NCBI GenBank assembly: GCA_021776915.1
Contig: JAIQZU010000063.1
Coordinates: 1-56,211, forward strand
From: Candidatus Scalindua sp.
Lineage (GTDB): Bacteria; Planctomycetota; Brocadiia; Brocadiales; Scalinduaceae
Length of the DNA stretch: 56,211 nt
Direction of reading: 5' to 3'
Shown here in pieces: positions 49,713 through 56,211 of this stretch. Under the pieces are notes generated by a model. The model was not told the DNA's origin. It did no database searches and was given only the letters and a program-made list of their open reading frames with translations. The position numbers and the translations under genes were made by a program. The stretch's first letter is position 1. Every line of letters starts with the position of its first letter.

Positions 49713-52418
49713 CTACTGTACCTTTTCTACTCTGGCAGCGCAGGTTTTGTATTCGGGAATCAGGTTTGAATTGCCGTTTGTACGTGGGGCGCAGGGATCT
49801 TTTGTAAGTAGGTTTGCCGGAGCGCTTATGAAGTGGAATGGAATCCAGACCTGTTTCGGCACTACACGGTTTGTGATATTGGCTGCAAGAGAAATCTGGC
49901 CGCGTTTGGTAGTTATCCTGACCATTTCTCCATCTTTTATTCCGGTGTCATCGGCATCTTCTTGAGATATTTCTACAAATGGATAAGGCTGTTTTTGTAC
50001 GCTCCCCTTTGCCCTGTGAGTCATGGTGCCGCTGTTAAAGTGATAAAGAGTGCGTCCTGTGCTGAGAATAAAGGGGTAACTCTTGTCAGCTTTTTCAAGA
50101 GATGGCTTATTTTCTGTTGCGGAAAATGTTGCTTTTCCATTGGGGAATTTCTTCTCGTACAGGAACTTTGTACCGGGGTGATCGGCTTTTGGACATGGCC
50201 ACTGTATTCCACCATTTTCGAGTCTTTCATAATTAATCCCGGCAAAGTTAGGTGAAACCTTCCTGATCTCCTCCCAGACGTCTTCCGGTGAATTGTAATT
50301 CATTGGATATCCCATGTAAGTAGAGAGTTCAGATATTATGTTCCAATCCGCCTTTGCCTTACCCGGTGGTTCAACACTCTTTTTTATCCTCTGTACCCGT
50401 CTTTCAATATTAGTAAACGTACCATCTTTTTCCGCAAAACAGGCTGCCGGTAGTATTACGTCAGCATATTGTGCAGTGTTGGACATAAATATATCCTGTA
50501 CAATCAATAGCTCAAGTTTGTTTAGCGCCTTCTTTACTTTTGTTGTATCGGGTTCACTCATCAGGGGATCAGTGCCCATAACGTACATCGCCTTAATATC
50601 TCCTTTTTGTGCGCTATTAAACATCTCCCTGATTTGCAGACCTCTGTTTTTAGGTAATGAGGTTTTATAAATCTTCTCGAATTTCTTGCGAACCGTATTA
50701 TCTGAGACAGGCTGAAAATCTGTGTAGAAATCAGGTATAGCGCCCATGTTGAAAGCTCCCTGACCATTGTTCTGGCCCGGGAGCGGATATATTCCCGCGC
50801 ATTCCTTCCCAATATTACCAGTCAGCAGGGCGAGGTTTACGAGGCTTTTTACATTATCAACCCCAGCCCTGTGTTGTGTTATGCCATTTCCGTATAATAT
50901 TATGGCGTTCTCTGCATTGGCATAGATCCTGGCAGCTTCCCTGATCGCTTCCTCTGATATACCGGTTAGTTTTACGGTTTTCTTAATATCATCTTTGGCA
51001 ACAGAATTTTTAAGCGTGTTAAACTTCTCTGTTTTCTTTTCTATAAACTTCTCATCATGGAGTTTTTCCTTGATGATTACGTCAATCATAGTGTTGATAA
51101 GAACGGTATCTGTTCCGGGTTGCAGGTTTAAGAAGACCTCTGCTTTCTTCGCCAGCCATATCCTGCGTGTGTCAGCTACAATCAGAGTTTTTCCATTGCG
51201 TACTGCCTTCTTTATCTCAAGTCCTATTATGGGATGTGATTCTGTAACATTAGCGCCAATCACAAATATCACATCTGATTCTGAGATTTCCTCGATTGAA
51301 TTTGTTGTAGCGCTCAGGCCAAGAGTACTTCTCAGGGCGTTTAAGGTTGGGGCGTGGCACTCTGTTTCTGACTGGTCAATATTATTTGTTCCAATAACAG
51401 TCCTGGCGAATTTCTGCAATAGATAATTTTCTTCATTTGTACACCGCCCTGAACTGATAAATGAAATTGCGTCTGCTCCGTGTTTTTTCTTAATGCCTTT
51501 CAGGTTTTCGGAAATCACCTTATATGCGTCTTCCCAACTTGCTTTCTCAAGATTTCCATTCCTTCTTACCATGGGAGAATCAATTCTGTCCGGATGATTT
51601 ATGAAATCATAGGCAAATCTGCCCTTCATACACAGATTGCCGTCGTTTGGTGTAGACCCAACTTCTGAGGTTATTTTATTGATTTCTTGATGATTGGAAT
51701 GGATATCGATCTGACAACCGATACTGCAGTAGCCGCATGTTGATCTGACTTTCTGGGTCTGGTAAGAGCGGCCTTTGCCGGTTGGCTGTTTCTCACGTAT
51801 GGCGCCTACCGGGCACGTGGACACACATTGACCACACAAGACACACGGACCGTCCAACAGTGTTTCGCCAAATGGTGTGGCAACCCACATTTGAAATCCT
51901 CTGCCTCCAAACTCTATTGCATGTTCTTGCGTTACTTCATCACATATCCTTACACAACGACCACACCTGATACACTTAGGAGTTTCTCTATAAATCAGCT
52001 CATTTTTATCCGGTATAACTCCGCCTCTCTTTTCCTTACTCCTGAACCTGTCTCCCTTGATACCGGTAGCATATGCAACATCCTGAAGCTCACAGCACCC
52101 TGTAGCCTCACAGGTCATACAGTCAAGAGGATGATCTGACAAGATGTATTCCAGGACTCCTTTCCTCGTCCTGCGAATATCCTCAGTTTCAGTCTTAACA
52201 ACCATGCCCTCATTAACCTTGGATATGCATGATGGCATCAACTGTCTTGCCCCTTTTATTTCGACCAGGCATATTCTGCATCCACCGTATGGCTCAAGGC
52301 GATTATCATGGCAAAGGGTCGGAATCCAGATGTCGTTTGCTCTTGCTACTTCCAGTACGGTCTTTCCTTGCTCTGTTTCATACGTTTTATCATTAATGGT
52401 TAATTTAATCTTTTCCAT
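49713..52418 (-). CDS. fdhA: Formate-dehydrogenase-type molybdopterin oxidoreductase with NuoG-like N-terminus
   Basis: The 901-residue protein has an N-terminal [2Fe-2S] domain (Cys 36, 47, 50, 64) and a His-Cys [4Fe-4S] segment (DHPLDCMTCEATGCCELQ). Two ferredoxin clusters follow (CIRCGRCVRIC, CVLCGQCVSTCPVG). Next comes the catalytic domain with its own cluster (CGYCSIGC...LCMKGRF), the putative Mo-ligand Cys in ETECHAPT, and a C-terminal molybdopterin-guanine-dinucleotide domain. That is the layout of the alpha subunit of NAD-dependent formate dehydrogenases. The ligand residue is Cys, not Sec. No beta or gamma subunit lies next to it. The electron acceptor cannot be told. Confidence 0.92.
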   Translation of the reverse strand: MEKIKLTINDKTYETEQGKTVLEVARANDIWIPTLCHDNRLEPYGGCRICLVEIKGARQLMPSCISKVNEGMVVKTETEDIRRTRKGVLEYILSDHPLDCMTCEATGCCELQDVAYATGIKGDRFRSKEKRGGVIPDKNELIYRETPKCIRCGRCVRICDEVTQEHAIEFGGRGFQMWVATPFGETLLDGPCVLCGQCVSTCPVGAIREKQPTGKGRSYQTQKVRSTCGYCSIGCQIDIHSNHQEINKITSEVGSTPNDGNLCMKGRFAYDFINHPDRIDSPMVRRNGNLEKASWEDAYKVISENLKGIKKKHGADAISFISSGRCTNEENYLLQKFARTVIGTNNIDQSETECHAPTLNALRSTLGLSATTNSIEEISESDVIFVIGANVTESHPIIGLEIKKAVRNGKTLIVADTRRIWLAKKAEVFLNLQPGTDTVLINTMIDVIIKEKLHDEKFIEKKTEKFNTLKNSVAKDDIKKTVKLTGISEEAIREAARIYANAENAIILYGNGITQHRAGVDNVKSLVNLALLTGNIGKECAGIYPLPGQNNGQGAFNMGAIPDFYTDFQPVSDNTVRKKFEKIYKTSLPKNRGLQIREMFNSAQKGDIKAMYVMGTDPLMSEPDTTKVKKALNKLELLIVQDIFMSNTAQYADVILPAACFAEKDGTFTNIERRVQRIKKSVEPPGKAKADWNIISELSTYMGYPMNYNSPEDVWEEIRKVSPNFAGINYERLENGGIQWPCPKADHPGTKFLYEKKFPNGKATFSATENKPSLEKADKSYPFILSTGRTLYHFNSGTMTHRAKGSVQKQPYPFVEISQEDADDTGIKDGEMVRITTKRGQISLAANITNRVVPKQVWIPFHFISAPANLLTKDPCAPRTNGNSNLIPEYKTCAARVEKVQ

Positions 52419-52602
52419 TTTATTATTATAGAGTTTTCTTTCTGTTATCTGAGTATTGTGTAAAAAATATGTGAAAAAAGAGAGTTAATTCTACATAAAC
52501 AAATAAAGAATGCAAACAAAACATTTGTGATGTGATGTTAGATATGTATCTGGTTAGGTAATCAATTTGGATACTGGTTGTGAAAACTTTATTCAATGAA
52601 AC

Positions 52603-53778
52603 CTAGTTAGTGTTTAACAGAGGCGTCCGGGCCGATTGCTGAATCTTTGGACGTGATCCCATCATGCAAAACTCTTTGGCGGTAATGTAACGTCCATAAA
52701 AGTTACTAATGCCTGCATCTCTGGCTTCGACTACAATACCAGTCCCATTATCGAGCCATCTGTCAGGTAAGTCGCTGACATTTGGCGTGATCAGGTTGGA
52801 AGATTGCCAGAGGAACGGGGCATTTCTTCGTACCGTAGTCATACGAAACCATCTGGCCAGGTTTTGGTTGAGCCTCATCCTGATCTCATACCATTCACGT
52901 ACGATCCGGGCGTGTTCAAAACACGCTAATCTATTATGTGGAGGAGCATGAATATCTACGTACCTGACAGCATCATTAAGAAATAGCCTGGCAAGTGAGT
53001 CAGCCGCTTCTTGTAACTGAGGGTCTTCTGTGGATTTTGCATCTTCTCCGGCCCATAGCTCAATAAGTTTATCTGCCAGTGTTTTAGCACGTTCATCCCT
53101 GATTTGTACTTGCGCAAGAGGTTCCTGGATTAGTCTGAATTCTCCTTCTATTGACATTGGTATCTTGCCAGATCCTGATTCACTTCTGGCGGACAGGGCC
53201 AGCCGGGTTTGCACGAGATACTGAACACCTGCTTCCATTTCAATTGTCAGCGGCTTCTGCTCCTCTACCGTACTCATCCATAAATGTTGGTTCCCATCTA
53301 TCGTAAACTCCTTTGCGTGGATTATCTTGTGCATGCGTCCAACCATACGATTATCCTCACTCAAGTGAACTTCAATGGAGATTTCCAGTTCAGATTTGAT
53401 GGTGTTAATGGGAACTGGTCCTGATTCCACGATTCCATCCAGATGTATAGCATAAATTCCCTTTTCATTAGCTCGGTAAGTCTCTTTCAGTTCACAGACT
53501 GCTTCACCCTCAGACTTGCCGGTTTCAAGCAATAGGGCCAAATGCGTCCAATACGAATCCCACTTTGGGGAGTATTCGGCAAGTGCACGACTCTCACTGG
53601 CGTTTACCGTGACAACTCCTCCCTGGTCCAGACGCCGGGTTTGTTGCACCTGACTGCTCTTTATGGTCGCTACCATATTTACCTGTCGTGAGTTGGCTAT
53701 GTTGGTTACGGTAGTACATCCGACTATCGACATCGCAACCATAGATAATAATCCTATATACGCTAAAGATGATCGCAT
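52603..53778 (-). CDS. Lipoprotein of unknown function
   Basis: The 391-residue protein has a lipoprotein signal, with the lipobox SIVGC ending at Cys 21. I recognise no domain. A polar N-terminal half includes QVQQTRRLDQGGVVTVN. Repeated beta-rich segments (residues ~80-210) are followed by a helical part (residues ~220-310, RAKTLADKLIELWAGEDA, ARIVREWYEIRMRLNQNLARWF). It stands alone between the formate-dehydrogenase-like gene and the YHS gene. It is likely anchored to a membrane and exported. Confidence 0.72.
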   Translation of the reverse strand: MRSSLAYIGLLSMVAMSIVGCTTVTNIANSRQVNMVATIKSSQVQQTRRLDQGGVVTVNASESRALAEYSPKWDSYWTHLALLLETGKSEGEAVCELKETYRANEKGIYAIHLDGIVESGPVPINTIKSELEISIEVHLSEDNRMVGRMHKIIHAKEFTIDGNQHLWMSTVEEQKPLTIEMEAGVQYLVQTRLALSARSESGSGKIPMSIEGEFRLIQEPLAQVQIRDERAKTLADKLIELWAGEDAKSTEDPQLQEAADSLARLFLNDAVRYVDIHAPPHNRLACFEHARIVREWYEIRMRLNQNLARWFRMTTVRRNAPFLWQSSNLITPNVSDLPDRWLDNGTGIVVEARDAGISNFYGRYITAKEFCMMGSRPKIQQSARTPLLNTN

Positions 53779-54006
53779 GGCCTTCCTCTCTGTAAAAATA
53801 CCGTTTATCGCACAAAAATACGGGGAGTATTATATCAAGTCAGTTTTAGATTAACAGACTCAATTTGACTTTGAGATGAGTATAAATTGAAATTATGGAA
53901 CCCATTATGTCTAAATTTTGTTTTATAATTTGTTAAATGTACGTTACAATGAATTTCCTGATTATATATTATTTTGAATTGTTAAAACATGAAAGGAGTA
54001 ATACTT

Positions 54007-54423
54007 ATGACACGTATTAGTTTTTTTACAGGTGCTGTCGTACTTGCGTTTGTGTTAGCGACTGCTAATACTACGACATTTGCCAACAACAGTTGTTGCG
54101 GCGTTAAGAAAGATGTTGAAGAATGTCAAAAGAAAGAGTCCTGTAGTATGAAAGATCACAAGGACTGTGGCAGTGATTGCGCTATGAAAGTTTCCGCAAG
54201 TGAAGGTTCAGATAATGCATGTCCTGTTTGTGGGCAAGCTGCAGACAGTAAGGGTAAGCAAGTAGATACAAAACACGCTGGTGAAACCGTCCATTTGTGC
54301 TGTGAAGGTTGTGCGAACGCATATAATGAAAACCCCGATAAATATTCAAAGGTGGAAAGAAAGAGGGAGACTCATAAAGCAGCTCCTCCAAAGAAAAAGC
54401 AGCGCGGTGAAGGGTACTATTAG
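54007..54423 (+). CDS. Exported cysteine-rich protein with YHS/TRASH-type metal-binding domain
   Basis: The start at 54007 follows AAAGGAG; an earlier in-frame Met at 53989 lies over that site and is unlikely. The 138-residue protein has a signal peptide (about 1-26, ending TFANN). A Cys-rich middle follows (NSCCGV, EECQKKESCSMKDHKDCGSDC). The C-terminal domain has CPVCGQ and HLCCEGCANAYNENPDKY, typical of YHS/TRASH-type metal-binding folds. The tail is basic: PPKKKQRGEGYY. A periplasmic metal-handling role is likely. Its last 15 codons and its terminator reappear downstream of the Fic gene. Confidence 0.82.
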   Translation: MTRISFFTGAVVLAFVLATANTTTFANNSCCGVKKDVEECQKKESCSMKDHKDCGSDCAMKVSASEGSDNACPVCGQAADSKGKQVDTKHAGETVHLCCEGCANAYNENPDKYSKVERKRETHKAAPPKKKQRGEGYY

Positions 54424-54458
54424 TAAACCGTAATGTAGTATAAAAAAAGTATTTTTAT

Positions 54459-54502
54459 AAAGGCGTTCTTGTATTAGTTAAGATACAGGAACGCCTTTTT
54501 TT
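54459..54502 (+). terminator. Rho-independent terminator of the cysteine-rich YHS/TRASH gene
   Basis: AAAGGCGTTC and GAACGCCTTT form the lower stem, extended by a TTGTAT/ATACAG part over a short loop, followed by a T run. An almost identical copy stands at 55617-55659. Confidence 0.92.
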
Positions 54503-54574
54503 GTCCTGAATATTGCAATTTTCTGCGTACTTTTCAATTGCAATATATATAGTTTTGTATATACTATTTAAATA

Positions 54575-55498
54575 ATGAGCGAAAACTATATATTACAATT
54601 AAAAAGTATTCTGGGTTCTCAGTCGCTAACCCAACAGCAATTGGCAGAAAAACTGGGAGTATCTTTTGCGACATTAAACCGCTGGCTAAATAAACACGCA
54701 GTCCCTCATAAAAAAAGATTAGAGCAGATCAGCCGATTGCACAGAGAGGTTGTCGGATATAGTTCTATTACAGCAGAAGATATCAATGGAATAATTAGTG
54801 AGGCAGATAACTATAGGGAAAGCAGAATTTGGGAAATTATCGAAAGCAGGCAGGATTTATTGGACGATTTACTTTTGGAGCACACCTATAATTCTACAAC
54901 TATTGAGGGAACTACATTCACGAAGAAGCAGACAGAGGCTGTTATCTTTGATAAATTAACTATCAAGAATAAATCACTTATTGAGCATCTGGATGTTATT
55001 AATTATTCAGTAGTGCTTCGTAAAATATTAAAGAGAGAGTTTCCGCAGAGAATCACAGAGACTTCAATTAAAGAGATCCATCGACTATTACTGCAAGGTG
55101 TTCGGGAAGACGGAGGGTTGTACTCGCAACATCAGAGGGGGATTCGAGGGCTCGATATGATGTTGACGCATCCACAGGATATTCCGGAAGAGATGGGCCG
55201 ATTAATCAGGCGATGGAATTCCGGTAAACAAAAGAACATACAGTCAATCGCAAAATTTCATAGTGACTTTGAACTGATTCATCCTTTTGGTGACGGAAAT
55301 GGCGGTGTTGGCCGGCTGATAATGGTTTTGCAATGTCAGGCAGAAAATTATGCCCCGGTTATCATCGAAAATTCAAGAAAAGCTGAGTATTATGAAGTTC
55401 TGGAATATGCTCAAAGGAAAAGTGAATATCCCTTTGTTCGTTTTTTAGTTGATGAAATGAAAAGGACTTTTAGAATAATCAAGAAATATAATATTTAA
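54575..55498 (+). CDS. Fic-domain protein with N-terminal helix-turn-helix
   Basis: The 307-residue protein has an XRE-type helix-turn-helix (residues ~14-50, LTQQQLAEKLGVSFATLNRWL), then an inhibitory-helix motif (STTIEG, matching S/TxxxE-G/N). The Fic core motif is HPFGDGNGGVGRL near residue 233. Canonical Fic enzymes, which AMPylate proteins, have HPFxDGNGRxxR. Here the first Arg after GNG is Gly, while the second Arg is kept. Activity may be altered. No antitoxin-like partner gene is adjacent. It lies between the two copies of the gene-tail/terminator duplication. Confidence 0.9.
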   Translation: MSENYILQLKSILGSQSLTQQQLAEKLGVSFATLNRWLNKHAVPHKKRLEQISRLHREVVGYSSITAEDINGIISEADNYRESRIWEIIESRQDLLDDLLLEHTYNSTTIEGTTFTKKQTEAVIFDKLTIKNKSLIEHLDVINYSVVLRKILKREFPQRITETSIKEIHRLLLQGVREDGGLYSQHQRGIRGLDMMLTHPQDIPEEMGRLIRRWNSGKQKNIQSIAKFHSDFELIHPFGDGNGGVGRLIMVLQCQAENYAPVIIENSRKAEYYEVLEYAQRKSEYPFVRFLVDEMKRTFRIIKKYNI

Positions 55499-55500
55499 TA

Positions 55501-55578
55501 GTGAGAGTAATAGCAGTTCCTATTCTTTCTAAGGCAGCTCCCCCCAAAAAAAAGCAACGTGGTGAAGGGTACTATTAG
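55501..55578 (+). pseudogene. Remnant of a paralog of the YHS/TRASH gene (duplicated C-terminal tail)
   Basis: After the Fic stop, KAAPPKKKQRGEGYY followed by a TAG is encoded at 55531-55578, identical in protein to the end of the gene at 54007-54423. The DNA differs at six third positions, all synonymous. The open frame reaches a GTG at 55501 but has no ribosome binding site. It is therefore a surviving tail of a once-functional paralog, not a translated gene. Confidence 0.75.
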
Positions 55579-55616
55579 TAAACCGTAATGTAGTATAAAA
55601 AAAGTATTTTTATAAT

Positions 55617-55659
55617 AAAGGCGTTCTTGTATTAGTTAAGATACAGGAACGCCTTTTTT
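55617..55659 (+). terminator. Duplicated rho-independent terminator after the Fic gene
   Basis: The stem-loop and T run match those at 54459-54502. The preceding 3' untranslated sequence is also shared apart from a small three-base TAA insertion. Confidence 0.9.
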
Positions 55660-55767
55660 ATTTGATGGTATTCATTTTCTGATGAGGGTATAGTGCAGAG
55701 CACATAGTTTTTGGAAAGGACATATATTTTGCCTACATTCATTATCTGTAAATCAAAAAATTAGTTT

Positions 55768-56211
55768 ATGAAAATTTACCTTATTTACGTCCGAGACGAG
55801 GATTATTACAATATTCTTCCTGAGAAACTCAGGAGATCAGGAAACAGCGACCGCATTGAGGTGATGGCTTTCCCGCCACTTGGCATTCAGGTGCTGGCAC
55901 CGGTAATCCGCAGTCATGGACACGAGGTAACCATGTTCGATACCTGCCATCCACAGATGAAAGAGGAGCACATCGAGCAGGCCGTAAAAGATGAAAAACC
56001 TGATATAATTGCCCTTTCATTTCTTTCAACTACTTGTTACCTTCTTGTGAAGAGTATGGCGCAAAGGCTAAAGAAGACGGCGCCAGAAACCCCCATTATT
56101 ATCGGAGGTGCTTTTGCAACGATGAATGCTGTTAAGATACTGAAAGATGCGCCATACATCGATTGTGTTGGCAGGGGGGAAGGTGAAGAGCTGATTCCTG
56201 AGTATCTCGAC
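55768..56211 (+). CDS. B12-binding radical SAM protein (partial, cut by window end)
   Basis: From ATG 55768 the frame runs open to the window edge (148 codons). It shows a B12-binding domain: AFPPLGIQVLAPVIRSHGHEVTMFD, KPDIIALSFLSTTCYL, TPIIIGGAFATMNA and IDCVGRGEGEELIPEYL. This opening matches radical SAM enzymes of the BchE/P-methylase class. The CX3CX2C site would lie beyond the window. It is a different sequence from the rSAM protein at 33771-35345. The reaction is not determinable. Confidence 0.88.
   Translation, partial: MKIYLIYVRDEDYYNILPEKLRRSGNSDRIEVMAFPPLGIQVLAPVIRSHGHEVTMFDTCHPQMKEEHIEQAVKDEKPDIIALSFLSTTCYLLVKSMAQRLKKTAPETPIIIGGAFATMNAVKILKDAPYIDCVGRGEGEELIPEYLD

Noticed and set aside
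49713-52418. Selenocysteine in the formate-dehydrogenase-like protein
   Set aside because: The frame is uninterrupted and the expected position reads Cys (ETECHAPT); no in-frame TGA is seen.

Overview
The window most resembles the chromosome of an anammox planctomycete (Brocadiales, Candidatus Scalindua-like). The strongest sign is a secreted octaheme protein of the hydroxylamine oxidoreductase family (17016-18425). The AT-rich background, many large gene-poor spacers and the menaquinone-type UbiE fit that reading. This is inference: no rRNA or other phylogenetic marker is present.

Layout. 1-9396: a complete type I-C CRISPR-Cas locus on the minus strand. It holds an array of 18 repeats whose old end touches the window edge, a leader, and cas2, cas1, cas4, cas7, cas8c, cas5c and cas3. 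A four-helix-bundle (S23/IVP-like) gene is inserted between cas7 and cas4. A WYL regulator follows (9684-10655), then tRNA-Glu. 11-16.5 kb: small lipoprotein, EamA exporter, delta-1-pyrroline-5-carboxylate dehydrogenase, and the agmatine pathway pair aguB-aguA, which makes putrescine. 17-21.2 kb: the octaheme HAO-like protein with a strong terminator, then a beta-propeller/CYTH-fold exported pair and a Bax-inhibitor-like membrane protein. 21.6-24 kb: small membrane protein, tRNA-Gln, ubiE and larE. 24-30 kb: a signalling operon (ABC-type periplasmic binding protein, sensor kinase, triple-receiver protein, receiver-HD-GYP, receiver-adenylate cyclase). 30-38 kb: alpha/beta hydrolase, TonB-dependent receptor, B12-binding radical SAM protein and two paralogous amidohydrolases. 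39-47.3 kb: a cyclic-2,3-diphosphoglycerate-synthetase-like GTPase, an M16 peptidase pair, cysC, an M48 peptidase and recQ. 47.4-56.2 kb: a minimal nucleotidyltransferase plus a remnant, lipoamide dehydrogenase, a NuoG-like N-terminus fused to a formate-dehydrogenase-type molybdoenzyme, a lipoprotein, a cysteine-rich YHS/TRASH protein, a Fic protein, and the start of another B12-binding radical SAM protein.

Intergenic DNA is rich in short repeats. I distinguish at least six families, including a ~127-bp inverted-repeat element in two copies, a small CCTGCCCG/CGGGCAGG palindrome that has inserted inside other repeats, tandem 9-mers of the form GTTTRARCY, and an 18/16/18-nt array that brackets 31.1-38.8 kb. 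The Fic gene is flanked by a duplicated gene tail plus terminator. The two tail copies differ only at synonymous sites, so a paralogous gene probably once stood there.

The strongest leads for something new are the propeller/CYTH pair, the split-output receiver pair in the signalling operon, the S23-like gene inside the cas operon, and the nested palindromes. None is proven from sequence alone.
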